Part shown: in pieces, positions 25,156-33,574 of the stretch
How the letters are laid out: the number at the start of each line of letters is the position of its first letter
Position numbering within the stretch: position 1 is the first letter of the stretch
DNA from: Velamenicoccus sp964471325
GTDB taxonomy: Bacteria; Omnitrophota; Gorgyraeia; Velamenicoccales; Velamenicoccaceae
Direction of reading: 5' to 3'
Assembly (NCBI GenBank): GCA_964471325.1
Contig: CAYYFL010000002.1
Location: 1-64,000 of the forward strand
DNA length: 64,000 nt
The notes under the pieces: generated by a model
Told to the model about the DNA's origin: nothing
The model's input: only the letters and a program-made list of their open reading frames with translations
Databases searched by the model: none
Position numbers and translations under genes: made by a program

Positions 25156-25243
25156 TACAAGCCCCCGAGCTTGACTCTGCGTCACTGGACACGGGGGGAC
25201 GCGTCAATATATTATTTTGGTTCTCGCCAGGCCAATAATCAAA

Positions 25244-25315
25244 CTGCCCAGCCTGGGCTCGAACCAGGATACTCAGATCCAAAGTCTGATGTGCTACCAG
25301 TTGCACCACCGGGCA
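25244..25315 (-). tRNA. tRNA-Gln (anticodon TTG)
   Basis: A 72-nt cloverleaf: acceptor TGCCCGG/CTGGGCA (one G-T pair), anticodon stem CAGA/TCTG around loop with TTG, T-arm CCTGG-TTCGAGC-CCAGG, discriminator G, no encoded CCA. Placed between spoVG and glmU. Confidence 0.95.
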
Positions 25316-25333
25316 ATGCCTTAAAAATCTATC

Positions 25334-25753
25334 TCATTCTTCGCTGTCGTGACCTGAAAAGGAAGAAGGGCCTTTGGCTTTTTCGCTCTCAAAGGCATCT
25401 AAAACCTTTTTCTGCAAGTAATCCCGGAAGGCCTGGGTGATCGGATGGGCGATATCTCTATGTTCAGATTGAGCGCCATCCGCATTGGATTCTACAGTCA
25501 CCGGCCGCATGACGGCCGGCAATTGTGTTGCGCACTGGTTGCAATATTTGCTGCGGACCTCATTGCGAAAATTACACTTGGGGCATGCTGTCTTGAGCTT
25601 TCGAGAAGGCATGGCGATAAAAAGGCCGCTGCCCCCCTCGATCACTTTAATGTTCCTGACGACGAAAGCGTTGTCGAACGTCACCGTGGCATAAGCTTTA
25701 AGTTTCTTGTCAGGACTATCCTTGAGAAAAACCCTCACCTCAGTGATTTCCAT
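25334..25753 (-). CDS. spoVG: SpoVG-family nucleic-acid-binding protein with inserted zinc ribbon
   Basis: A 139-residue SpoVG variant. The family core is split: residues 1-53 (MEITEVRVFLKD ... FVVRNIKVIEGGSGLFIAMPSRKL by its landmarks IKVIEGGSGLFIAMPS) and 98-139 (HRDIAHPITQAFRDYLQ). Between them is an insertion of about 45 residues with a four-cysteine ribbon, CPKC and CNQC 15 residues apart, in place of the usual short loop. SpoVG proteins bind DNA and RNA and act as pleiotropic regulators. Start chosen from AAGGGGA upstream. Same gene order as Bacillus (ispE side, then glmU). Confidence 0.88.
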   Translation of the reverse strand: MEITEVRVFLKDSPDKKLKAYATVTFDNAFVVRNIKVIEGGSGLFIAMPSRKLKTACPKCNFRNEVRSKYCNQCATQLPAVMRPVTVESNADGAQSEHRDIAHPITQAFRDYLQKKVLDAFESEKAKGPSSFSGHDSEE

Positions 25754-25796
25754 GGATCGTCCCCTTCCCTTTGTAACCGACCAAAAAATACAATGA

Positions 25797-26723
25797 TTAC
25801 AGCGTTGCGGCGATAAATACGTGACATTTATCTGAAAGCCTGGCGCGCGCCTTATCATAAACCCGCTGCGCGTATTTTTGGTCTTTACATACAACAAAAA
25901 GGGTCGGCCCGCTACCTGACATGTGTAGCCATTTGAACCCGAGTTTAGAAAGATCAGTTCTTAACTCAGAAACGAAACTATATGATTCTATTACAATTTC
26001 GCTTAACCGATTGTAAATCTTCCTGTTAAGAGAACGGAAATCTCCCTCTTTAAGGCAAGAGAGTAGTATATTAACATTCTCATTATTCTTTGTCAACGTT
26101 AAAGTTTTTCTTGGATTTTGGCCTATTCTGCTCCTTTGAGACCCCCTATCAAAGAGTGCATAGACATCTTTGGTCATAATGTTCTTTGGCGGAACAAAAA
26201 GAACGTGCCATAAACGCACTCGGGAAGGAATCGAGACGCCCGTCAGATCGCCTCCGCGGCCCCGGCCGATGGCAAAACGCCTTCCGGAAACAAAAAAAGC
26301 CACATCGCTGCCCAGACGGTTGGCCAAATCGACCAGCACCGGCCGGCTTAGACGCATCCCGAAAAGCCTGTTCATGCCCAAAAGGACGGTAGCGGCATTG
26401 CTTGACCCTCCCCCCATGCCGCCACCCACAGGAATCTGCTTCTGGATTTCGATCTTGACGCCTTTCTTGACGCCAAAGGACCGCCGTAGCAGATCGGCAG
26501 CCTGCCACGCCAGATTAGCAGCATCGGAGGGAACCAAGCGACTGTCACAAGACAAGACGATCTCGTCCGTCTGGATTTCCGTTAAGCGGACGGCGTCGCA
26601 AAGAGAGATGCGTTCAAAAAAAGTCAGGAGTTCGTGGTAGCCGTCGGGCCGCCGGCCCAGGACATCGAGATAAAGATTGAGCTTGGCGGGAGAGGAAAGT
26701 AAAAGAGAGTTAGCGGAGGCCAT
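25797..26723 (-). CDS. ispE: 4-diphosphocytidyl-2-C-methyl-D-erythritol kinase
   Basis: A 308-residue GHMP kinase of the MEP isoprenoid pathway. SSPAKLNLYLDVLGRRPDGYHEL with the catalytic Lys/Asp region, the ATP loop PVGGGMGGGSSNAA, and the C-terminal MSGSGPTLFVV motif are all present. It may be co-transcribed with the transketolase pair upstream, which is fitting since pentose carbon feeds DXP. The region 25990-26160 is richer in A/T than the rest of the gene. Confidence 0.95.
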   Translation of the reverse strand: MASANSLLLSSPAKLNLYLDVLGRRPDGYHELLTFFERISLCDAVRLTEIQTDEIVLSCDSRLVPSDAANLAWQAADLLRRSFGVKKGVKIEIQKQIPVGGGMGGGSSNAATVLLGMNRLFGMRLSRPVLVDLANRLGSDVAFFVSGRRFAIGRGRGGDLTGVSIPSRVRLWHVLFVPPKNIMTKDVYALFDRGSQRSRIGQNPRKTLTLTKNNENVNILLSCLKEGDFRSLNRKIYNRLSEIVIESYSFVSELRTDLSKLGFKWLHMSGSGPTLFVVCKDQKYAQRVYDKARARLSDKCHVFIAATL

Positions 26724-26738
26724 TGGACTGGGGACCTC

Positions 26739-27668
26739 TTATGCCAAAATGGAGTGGGCGCCCCTGATGATGTCAGCGCACGTCAACTGGTATTCCGTCA
26801 GCAAGGCCGCCTCATCCCCTGATTGGCCAAACCTGTTCTTGACACCGATGCGGACGATCGGTGAAGGATGTTTCTCGCTTAAGGTTTCCGCAACAGCCGA
26901 AGCAAGTCCTCCCGTCACAGAATGCTCTTCACAAACCACGAGTCCTTTCGTCTGACGGGCGGCCTCCACAAGGATGTTTTCATCGAGCGGCTTAATGGTG
27001 GGCATATTGATAACACGGGCGGATATCCTGTTTTTGGCCAATTCAGCGGCCGCCTTCAGGGCTTCCTGGACCATGATGCCGCACGCCACGAACGTAACGT
27101 CGCTGCCCTCCCGCAGGAGACCGCCTTTCCCAAGACGAAACTCCGGCTTCTTGTCGATGCTTGGCACCTTGGCACGGCCCAGGCGGATATAAAACGGTCC
27201 CGAGGTCTCAAAAGCGGCGAGAACGGCCTCCCGTGTTTCCGGTCCATCGCATGGCACAATAACAGTCATGTTGGGGATGGCCCGCATGATGGCGACATCC
27301 TCGAGGGCCTGGTGGCTGGCGCCGTCGGGACCGACGGTGACGCCCGCATGGGTCGCCACGATCTTGACATTGAGTCCGCTGTAACAGATGGTGTTGCGCA
27401 CCTGGTCCCAGGCGCGGCCCGAGGCGAACATGGCGAACGTGGACGCAAAAACGACCTTCCCGCAGGACGCCAAGCCCGCCGCCGTCGCCATCATGTTCTG
27501 TTCAGCAACGCCGAAATTGAAAAACCGGGATGCGAATTCCCTGGCAAAAAGCGCCGTGCGCGTCGAACCGGAGAGGTCCGCATCGCACACCACGACGTCC
27601 GCCGTGCGGCGGCCGAGCTCAACCAGCGTCTTGCCGTAAATATCGCGTTGATAAAACATTTCAGCCAT
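26739..27668 (-). CDS. Transketolase, C-terminal subunit (pyrimidine-binding and C-terminal domains)
   Basis: A 309-residue half-enzyme. The Pyr domain carries the catalytic Glu region (FNFGVAEQNMMATAAGLAS) and the HAGVTVGPDGASHQALEDVA block common to transketolase and DXS; the C-terminal domain ends in FGQSGDEAALL. It needs the N-terminal subunit encoded just upstream to bind thiamine diphosphate. Split transketolases are usual in archaea and many anaerobic bacteria. The HQALEDVA motif agrees better with transketolase than with a 2-oxoacid dehydrogenase. Confidence 0.9.
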   Translation of the reverse strand: MAEMFYQRDIYGKTLVELGRRTADVVVCDADLSGSTRTALFAREFASRFFNFGVAEQNMMATAAGLASCGKVVFASTFAMFASGRAWDQVRNTICYSGLNVKIVATHAGVTVGPDGASHQALEDVAIMRAIPNMTVIVPCDGPETREAVLAAFETSGPFYIRLGRAKVPSIDKKPEFRLGKGGLLREGSDVTFVACGIMVQEALKAAAELAKNRISARVINMPTIKPLDENILVEAARQTKGLVVCEEHSVTGGLASAVAETLSEKHPSPIVRIGVKNRFGQSGDEAALLTEYQLTCADIIRGAHSILA

Positions 27669-27689
27669 GGTATCGGTCCGATTCTTCCT

Positions 27690-28517
27690 CTACGATTCGC
27701 CCAGCTCTTTCATCGCCAGGCCCTCTTCCTCCCGGCTGGGCGCCCGGCCGTGGAAATCCACGACGTTCTCCATAAAAGAGACGCCTTTCCCCTTGATCGT
27801 CTTGGCGATGACGATCGTCGGTTTTTCCTTGATCTTTTTCGCTGTGGCAAAGGCCTTATGGATCGCAGCCATATTATGTCCGTCGATCTCAAGCACATAC
27901 CATCCGAAACTGCGCCATTTTTCCGCCAACGGCTCAATCGCCATGACTTCCATGACCCGGCCGTCGATCTGAAAACCGTTGTAGTCGAGGATAATGCAAA
28001 GGTTATCGCATTTGTAGTGCGCGGCAGCCATGGCCGCTTCCCAGACATTGCCTTCCTGGATCTCTCCGTCCCCCAAGAGACAATACGTCCGGTAATCCTT
28101 GCGGTCCAGTTTCGCTGCCAAGCTCATCCCCAATGCCACGGAAAGCCCTTGCCCCAAAGACCCGCTGCACACCTCAATGCCGGGCGTGTGGCGCTCCGGA
28201 TGCCCCTGCAAGAGACAACCGAACCGCCGCAGTTTCCACAGCTCTTCTTTCGCAAAATACCCCTGCTCTGCCAAGACCGCATAAAGCGCCGGACAACAAT
28301 GTCCTTTCGACAAATGAAAGCGGTCGCGGTCCGGCCAGGAGGGATCCTTGGGGTTATGGCGCATGACAGCGTAATAGAGACACGTCAGGATATCCGTGCT
28401 GGACAGAGACCCGCCCGGATGGCCCGATCCGGCGCGCGCCAGCATCTGGACGATCATGATACGGATCTCCCTGGCCTTATCTTCCAATTCTTTGATTTTT
28501 CTTGAATCCAAAAGCAT
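27690..28517 (-). CDS. Transketolase, N-terminal subunit (PP domain)
   Basis: A 275-residue PP domain. GSGHPGGSLSSTDILTCLY and the thiamine-diphosphate motif GDGEIQEGNVWEAAMAAAHYKCDN (landmarks GDGEIQEG and LDYNG) are intact. Twenty-one bases separate it from its partner subunit downstream. Together they shift two-carbon units in the non-oxidative pentose phosphate pathway. Confidence 0.92.
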   Translation of the reverse strand: MLLDSRKIKELEDKAREIRIMIVQMLARAGSGHPGGSLSSTDILTCLYYAVMRHNPKDPSWPDRDRFHLSKGHCCPALYAVLAEQGYFAKEELWKLRRFGCLLQGHPERHTPGIEVCSGSLGQGLSVALGMSLAAKLDRKDYRTYCLLGDGEIQEGNVWEAAMAAAHYKCDNLCIILDYNGFQIDGRVMEVMAIEPLAEKWRSFGWYVLEIDGHNMAAIHKAFATAKKIKEKPTIVIAKTIKGKGVSFMENVVDFHGRAPSREEEGLAMKELGES

Positions 28518-28520
28518 AGG

Positions 28521-29495
28521 TTATCTTTCGATGATCTTTAGCTTTTCGCGAATATCCCCCTGGGATGGATCCAAGGCAAGGGACATCTCCCATTGTTTTC
28601 TGGCCTTCTCCGTTTCACCCTGCCTTTCATAGGCGGCAGCCAGATGATTGAGAATTACCGGATCCACCATGACCTTCGAAGCCTTTTCAAGAAACGCGAC
28701 CGCCTTGGGGGTATCGCCGAGCTGAAAATACACCCATCCGAGAGTATCCAGGTAGGCGCCGTTATCGCCCTGGGCCTCTGCCGCCCGCAAGGCCAGATCC
28801 AGCGCTTCAACAAGATGCTCTCTTCTTTCGGCATACAGAAATGCCAGGCTGTTGGCGGCATCAATATCGTCGGGATAATACTGCAGGACCTTTTGAAAGA
28901 ACTTTTCGGCCTCTTGACTCGACCCTTCTTCAATGGAAACCAGCCCCATAAAAAACAAGGCTTCGCGGTCCAACGGATCAAGCGCTAAAATCTCCTGGCT
29001 GTATTTCCTGGCCGCGGCAAAATCACCTTCCAAAAAATAGAGCTGAGACAGGATCCGTCTCAGCTGTGTCTTTTGCGGTAAGGCCGCGGCATCTTTGAGC
29101 AGGATTTCGCATTGTTCGGCGGCCTTCTTGTAATCATTGAGTTGCGCATAGATCAGTGCCAGAACATAACGGGTCTGCGCGTCGTCGGGCTCCAGAAGGA
29201 GGGCCGTCCGGAATTCAGCGGCGGCCCTTTGCAAATCCCCAAGCCCTGCGTAATCCCGCCCCAGCTGAATATGGGGCAAAGACGACTTTTGATCCAGGCT
29301 TCGTGCCCGGCGATAATGGGCTGCCGCTTCTTCAAACGACCCGAGACGGTCTGCCAGCAACCCTTTCATATAAGCGCCGTAGGAAGAAGATGCTCTGCGG
29401 ACACTTTCATGGACGGACACACAGGAGATATTCCCGGCCGCCGCCAAGGCCAACAGGCTGCAGACAAAAAGAAACCGCCTCTTTTTTAAAAACAT
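28521..29495 (-). CDS. TPR-repeat lipoprotein
   Basis: A 324-residue protein with a lipoprotein signal (SLLALAAAGNISC, lipobox Cys about residue 25) and about seven TPR repeats (FEEAAAHYRRARSLD, LQRAAAEFRTALLLEPDDA, PKAVAFLEKASKV, ETEKARKQWEMSLALDP). It is expected to sit on a membrane facing the periplasm as a scaffold; no specific function can be given. The stop overlaps the start region of the transketolase gene by a few bases' gap. An upstream in-frame TTG is possible but the ATG before KKRR fits a signal peptide best. Confidence 0.8.
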   Translation of the reverse strand: MFLKKRRFLFVCSLLALAAAGNISCVSVHESVRRASSSYGAYMKGLLADRLGSFEEAAAHYRRARSLDQKSSLPHIQLGRDYAGLGDLQRAAAEFRTALLLEPDDAQTRYVLALIYAQLNDYKKAAEQCEILLKDAAALPQKTQLRRILSQLYFLEGDFAAARKYSQEILALDPLDREALFFMGLVSIEEGSSQEAEKFFQKVLQYYPDDIDAANSLAFLYAERREHLVEALDLALRAAEAQGDNGAYLDTLGWVYFQLGDTPKAVAFLEKASKVMVDPVILNHLAAAYERQGETEKARKQWEMSLALDPSQGDIREKLKIIER

Positions 29496-29608
29496 CTCGT
29501 CAGCATCCCGCAAACCCCGTTACAGAACCTTCTCTGACAGGGCAAAAACTTCGCAGATACGGGACTAGCCCCATCCCCCTCCTAATAAAGGGGCGGACGG
29601 GCCTCTCA

Positions 29609-29710
29609 TCAACCCCAATCTCTCTTCTTGAGGTGTCTGAGTTTGCGACGCATCTTTTTTCTCTTGTGAGTTTTGATCTTGCGTCTTTTTCTTTTTCTGC
29701 CACAAGGCAT
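29609..29710 (-). CDS. 33-residue basic AURKAIP1/COX24-type ribosomal protein
   Basis: A very small gene: MPCGRKRKRRKI then KTHKRKKMRRKLRHLKKR and the end DWG. It matches the short AURKAIP1/COX24-domain proteins (start MPCGKKRKR, end with RK-rich helix) found bound to small subunits of several bacterial groups. GAGGGG lies four bases before the ATG. It sits 64 bases after hisG and can share its transcript. The composition (over half K, R or H) agrees with ribosome binding. The following 29515-29608 gap shows nothing certain. Confidence 0.8.
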   Translation of the reverse strand: MPCGRKRKRRKIKTHKRKKMRRKLRHLKKRDWG

Positions 29711-29774
29711 ACGCCCCTCACTTTGTTCGAAAGAGAACGGGTGCTCTCGGATGCCCGCGCCCTGCCCTCCGTTT

Positions 29775-30665
29775 TCAGACGATCAATTTATTCAAAGAAT
29801 ACTCGATGATCCCCTCGGCTCCGGCCTCTTTGAGTTCGGGGATGATCTTGCGCACCAGTTTTTCCTCGATGACGGTCTCAACCGCGACCCATTTTTCGTC
29901 GGAAAGGTGCGAAATCGTCGGCTTGCGCAAAGCCGGCAGGACACGGAGGAGCTGCGGCAACGCCTTGGCCGGGATATTCATTTTAAGGCCCACCTTGCCT
30001 TCGGCATCAATGGCCCCGCGCAGCAGCATAATGACCTGGTCCATTTTCTTCTTTTTCTTCGGATCTTTGACCGATTTCTTGTTGGCGATGAACTGCGTTG
30101 TCGAGGTGCAGATCGTGGCGATCTCTTTCAAATTGTGGGCACGCAGACTCGATCCTGTCTCGGTCAGCTCGACGATCGCATCCACGAGGTTAGCGGCGAC
30201 CTTAACCTCGGTCGCGCCCCAGCTGAACTCTACGTCCGCCGCAACATTATTCTTCTTAAAGTAGTCTTTCGTGACTTCGACAAGCTCGGTGGCGATCCTC
30301 TTGCCCTGAAGGTCCTTGACGGACTTGATGGGAGACTGTTCCGGGATGGCCAATACCCAACGGACAGGATTCATGCTCTGTTTGGCGTAAGCCAGGTCGG
30401 CCAGCTTGACAACATCAGAACGATTCTCCAGGATCCAATCATTGCCCGTGATGCCGCAATCCAGGACCCCGTCTTCGACATAGCGGGACATTTCCTGCGC
30501 CCGCAGCATGATCGGCTGGATCTCGGGGTCATCGATCACAGGAACATAAGACCTGGAGCTGACAACAATGCTGAAACCCGCCTTGGCAAACATCTTGATG
30601 GTCGCCTCGGTCAGGCTGCCTTTCGGGATACCTAATTTGAGTTTTCCGTCGTCTTTAGTCATCAT
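29775..30665 (-). CDS. hisG: ATP phosphoribosyltransferase, long form
   Basis: A 296-residue HisG for the first step of histidine synthesis (PRPP + ATP). Two periplasmic-binding-like domains (LKLGIPKGSLTEATIKMF, DCGITGNDWILE, the PRPP loop region IATELVEVTKDYF) and a C-terminal ACT-like regulatory domain (about 215-296) typical of HisZ-independent enzymes. Upstream of the start, TGTATAAT overlaps an ATG at 30677, so translation more likely begins at 30665 or 30662, nearly at the transcript start. No other his genes are in the window. Confidence 0.92.
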   Translation of the reverse strand: MMTKDDGKLKLGIPKGSLTEATIKMFAKAGFSIVVSSRSYVPVIDDPEIQPIMLRAQEMSRYVEDGVLDCGITGNDWILENRSDVVKLADLAYAKQSMNPVRWVLAIPEQSPIKSVKDLQGKRIATELVEVTKDYFKKNNVAADVEFSWGATEVKVAANLVDAIVELTETGSSLRAHNLKEIATICTSTTQFIANKKSVKDPKKKKKMDQVIMLLRGAIDAEGKVGLKMNIPAKALPQLLRVLPALRKPTISHLSDEKWVAVETVIEEKLVRKIIPELKEAGAEGIIEYSLNKLIV

Positions 30666-30675
30666 AGCGGGGGTC

Positions 30676-30704
30676 ATTATACATTTGAAAATATGCTTTG
30701 TAAA
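30676..30704 (-). promoter_or_regulatory. hisG promoter, leaving almost no leader
   Basis: Minus strand: -35 TTTACA (30699-30704), 17-bp spacer, extended -10 TGTATAAT (-10 at 30676-30681). The transcript should start about 30668-30670, only a few bases before the ATG codons at 30665 and 30662. Its -35 overlaps the -35 of the divergent ppiD-like gene. Confidence 0.7.
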
Positions 30705-30726
30705 GGAAAAAGTGGCGGAGTATAAT
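30698..30726 (+). promoter_or_regulatory. Promoter of the PpiD/SurA-like gene
   Basis: Plus strand: -35 TTGTAA (30698-30703), 17-bp spacer, perfect -10 TATAAT (30721-30726). It shares its -35 bases with the hisG promoter. Confidence 0.75.
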
Positions 30727-30769
30727 TAAGACTTTGATAAATAACACCTGACAAATCAAGGGGTTAAAT

Positions 30770-32320
30770 ATGTTAAGACAGCTCCGCAAAAAAAGGGTCG
30801 CCAAAAGAATCTTCTATGTACTTGCCGTCCTCATCATCCCGGCATTCGTCATCTGGGGATCAGCCAGCGTCATCAACAAAAAGGACCGTATTCCGAACGT
30901 CGCGGGCCGGATCTTCGGCAAAAATGTCAGTTACGACAGATTCCAGCAAGCCATGCAGGCCTGGAAAACGCATATCCTGCTTCAATACGGCGAAGAGGCG
31001 GAAAAGAACCTCCGGTCCCTTTTAAACCCCATCAATGGCGCGTGGGACCGTCTGATCATGCTTCATGAAGTCCGCCGACGCGGCATCCGCATCACCGATA
31101 AGGACGTCGTCGACCATATCACCCGCCTGCCCTTCCTCCAAAAGAACGGCCGCTTCGATCCTCAATCCTATGACCTTTTCCTGAAATATACCCTTCGCAT
31201 GGATGCGCGGCAATTCGAAGAACAGGCGCGGCAGGACATTTCCATGACCAAGGTCTATGAAGAGGTGACGCGCCCGGTTACCGTCACCGACGATGAAGCG
31301 CGGGCAGAATACAAGAAGCAGCATACCGAGACGCGCCTGCGCTACGTTCTCTTCTCCCCGCAAAGTTATAAAAACAACATTACCGTAACAGATGAAGAGC
31401 TCAATAAATATTATGAGACATCCCGGGAGGCCTTTAAGGTCCCGCCGCAGATCAATGCCGTTTTCTGCATGATCCCTTATGACGAGAAAACAACCGAAGA
31501 AGAAAAGGGCAAGGCGCAAGAAACCATGCAGAAGATTGCCCGAAAGGCCAAGACTGCCGGCCTGAAAGCAGCCGCGCAAGAAGCAGGGCTCGAAGCCAAA
31601 GAAACCGGCTTTTTCGGATTTAACGATCCCATTCCCGCCCTGGGATGGCTGCCGCAAATCAAAACAGCTATCTTCGATACGCCGCAAGGCGCCATCACCC
31701 AACCGCTGGAAACAGAACGGGGAATCTATCTCTTCAGCATCCTTGAAAAAAAAGACGCTTATATCCCTGGCTTCAAAGAGGCCCAAGACAGAGTCAAGGC
31801 CGCCCTCGTCGAAGAAAAAGCCACACAAATCGCTTTTCAGAAAGCCCAGGAATTTTTGAATTGCGTGAGGGCCAACGAGACAAAAGAACAGGAGCAGACC
31901 GCGGAAAAAACGGGCAAGACGACCCGCCGCGCTCCTGTGCCCTTTGGCCGCGCAGCCGAAAGCATGGGGCTGAGCGTCAAGGAAACGCCGCCGTTCACCA
32001 GGAATTCCTATATCCCCGAGTTGGGATTGGCGACCGTCCTCAAGGATGCCGCCTTCGGCTTGAAAAAAGACGAGATTTACGATAAACCCGTGAGCACACC
32101 CCAGGGTTTCCTCGTCATCCAAAGCCTGCAAACACCCTCTCTCGACGAAGACAAGCTCAAAAAAGAATTCGACGATTTCAAGAAAAGCCTGCTGGAGCAA
32201 AAACGCAACGAAGCCTTTAACACGTTTTTCGAAGACTTAAAAAAACAGGCGCATCTGGTCAGTTACGTCAACCAGATCGGCCGTTACGGCATGCCTGTTG
32301 CTGCGGCTGAAGGAAAGTGA
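30770..32320 (+). CDS. PpiD/SurA-like membrane-anchored peptidyl-prolyl isomerase chaperone
   Basis: A 516-residue protein: short cytosolic basic tail, one membrane anchor (about 14-35, FYVLAVLIIPAFVIWGSASV in part), a SurA_N/PpiD-like helical chaperone domain (45-200) and a parvulin-type region (about 205-350, with FFGFNDPIPALGW and AIFDTPQGAITQPLETERGI). A second degenerate parvulin-like part follows (GLSVKETPPFTRN ... AAFGLKKDEIY). It should help fold outer membrane proteins at the outer leaflet of the inner membrane. It converges on amrS; an imperfect GC hairpin occupies 32321-32351. Confidence 0.85.
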   Translation: MLRQLRKKRVAKRIFYVLAVLIIPAFVIWGSASVINKKDRIPNVAGRIFGKNVSYDRFQQAMQAWKTHILLQYGEEAEKNLRSLLNPINGAWDRLIMLHEVRRRGIRITDKDVVDHITRLPFLQKNGRFDPQSYDLFLKYTLRMDARQFEEQARQDISMTKVYEEVTRPVTVTDDEARAEYKKQHTETRLRYVLFSPQSYKNNITVTDEELNKYYETSREAFKVPPQINAVFCMIPYDEKTTEEEKGKAQETMQKIARKAKTAGLKAAAQEAGLEAKETGFFGFNDPIPALGWLPQIKTAIFDTPQGAITQPLETERGIYLFSILEKKDAYIPGFKEAQDRVKAALVEEKATQIAFQKAQEFLNCVRANETKEQEQTAEKTGKTTRRAPVPFGRAAESMGLSVKETPPFTRNSYIPELGLATVLKDAAFGLKKDEIYDKPVSTPQGFLVIQSLQTPSLDEDKLKKEFDDFKKSLLEQKRNEAFNTFFEDLKKQAHLVSYVNQIGRYGMPVAAAEGK

Positions 32321-32351
32321 AGCTCCGCCGACAGGAGCCGGCGGCTTCCTA

Positions 32352-33203
32352 CTAAATGTTTCCCAGGTGGACGTGTTTGAGCTTCTTTTCGGCGATAGCC
32401 TGCGCCTCAAAAAGTTTTTCCGGCGGGGTCGGCGGGATTGTCATTTTATAGCAGGGAAAGTAACGGGAGAAGTGCAGGGGGACATTCGGACCGACGTTGG
32501 CGGCAATCCAGTCGACCAGTCGCGAGATCTCCTCGGGGCTGTCATTGAGTGTCGGGATCAGAAGATTTGTCAGCTCGACATGGCACCTGCCTGCCATGGC
32601 CTTGATCGTCTCCAGGACGGGTCCGACACGCCCCGAACATACCTTTTTGTAAAAATCATCCCGGATAGACTTAATATCGATATTGGCTGCATCGATATAA
32701 GGCAGGAGTTCCGCCAGGGGCTCCGGATTGACAAAGCCGTTGGTCACCAGGACATTTTTTAATCCAGCCCCCCTGGCCGCCTCTGCCGCCTCCACAACAA
32801 ACTCATACCAGATAAAAGGCTCATTGTAGGTATAGGCGATCCCAAAAGAATCCAGGCGGCGCGCCAGCGCGATCAAATCCTCGACCGTCATAGGTTCTGT
32901 CGGCGTCTGGACTTCCCGGGAAATGCTCCAATTCTGGCAGAAAAGACAGGAAAGGTTGCACCCAACAGTGCCGGCAGACAAGATCATTTCGCCGGGATGA
33001 AAGTGATACAGCGGCTTTTTTTCAACCGGGTCAAGCGCAAGAGAAGCCACCCGGCCGTAATTAAGAGTATAGAGGCTGCCGCCTTGGTTGGTCCGGACAC
33101 CGCAAAATCCCTTAGCCCCCTCCTTGATCCGGCAAAGTTGAGGGCAAAGCCGGCAGCGCACGCCACCATCCTGGCTCTTATCGTAATACAGCGCTTCTTC
33201 CAT
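32352..33203 (-). CDS. amrS: AmmeMemoRadiSam system radical SAM enzyme
   Basis: A 283-residue enzyme. The N-terminal cysteine cluster CRLCPQLC ... FCGVR and the radical SAM motif CNLSCLFCQNW, followed by YTYNEPFIWYEF, identify the AmrS group (pyruvate formate-lyase activating enzyme-like, TIGR04337). Its partners AmrA and AmrB (Memo) are not in the window. GGGAG precedes ATG 33203. The substrate is unknown; the family is associated with anaerobes. It lies downstream of the ferredoxin gene but beyond a terminator. Confidence 0.9.
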   Translation of the reverse strand: MEEALYYDKSQDGGVRCRLCPQLCRIKEGAKGFCGVRTNQGGSLYTLNYGRVASLALDPVEKKPLYHFHPGEMILSAGTVGCNLSCLFCQNWSISREVQTPTEPMTVEDLIALARRLDSFGIAYTYNEPFIWYEFVVEAAEAARGAGLKNVLVTNGFVNPEPLAELLPYIDAANIDIKSIRDDFYKKVCSGRVGPVLETIKAMAGRCHVELTNLLIPTLNDSPEEISRLVDWIAANVGPNVPLHFSRYFPCYKMTIPPTPPEKLFEAQAIAEKKLKHVHLGNI

Positions 33204-33340
33204 GACCGGCTCCCTTGTTTCACTGATCCGTCCGCCGATGTTCTGGTGGCGGACGCCACAAGGCATGGCGGATTGCTTCACCTCGGTTCGGTCTTGGCCG
33301 AAGGCCGAGGCCCTGGCCAGAGGCCGAGCCAGGACGAAAC

Positions 33341-33378
33341 AAAAACACCACCCGCTCTCATAGAAGAACGGGTGGTGT
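33341..33378 (-). terminator. Intrinsic terminator after the ferredoxin gene
   Basis: On the minus strand ACACCACCCG and CGGGTGGTGT form a 10-bp stem followed by TTTTTG. It ends the redox/POR gene run before amrS. Confidence 0.85.
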
Positions 33379-33391
33379 GGTCTTTGCGGAG

Positions 33392-33574
33392 CTACTCCAC
33401 CTTGATCGCGTTCACAGGGCACATATCCGCAATCTCCTGCAGATTGCAACTGGAACACTGCTGGGCCTTGACATGAGCGATGCCGTCATCCTTGACTTCA
33501 AATACTTCGGGACAGTTCTGTTCGCACAGGCCGCAGCCGACGCATGTGGCCGCATCAACGGTAACTTTTGCCAT
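33392..33574 (-). CDS. Single-cluster [4Fe-4S] ferredoxin
   Basis: A 60-residue ferredoxin. CVGCGLCEQNCP supplies three cluster cysteines, and the fourth is in MCPVNAI. The second motif region reads CSSCNLQEI, so only one cluster is expected, with a likely disulfide from spare cysteines as in Thermotoga/Desulfovibrio ferredoxins. It is a natural electron acceptor of the POR encoded upstream. GAGAGGA precedes the ATG. Confidence 0.92.
   Translation of the reverse strand: MAKVTVDAATCVGCGLCEQNCPEVFEVKDDGIAHVKAQQCSSCNLQEIADMCPVNAIKVE

Noticed and set aside
24949..25185. A 78-codon minus-strand frame upstream of glmU
   Set aside because: It lies across dispersed palindromes and has no domain, SD or conservation that I can recognise.
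26922..28505. A 527-codon plus-strand open frame opposite the transketolase genes
   Set aside because: No domain match, and both minus-strand subunits are intact.
32321..32351. GC hairpin between ppiD-like gene and amrS as a terminator
   Set aside because: The stem is imperfect and has no T-tract on either strand; I do not call it a terminator.
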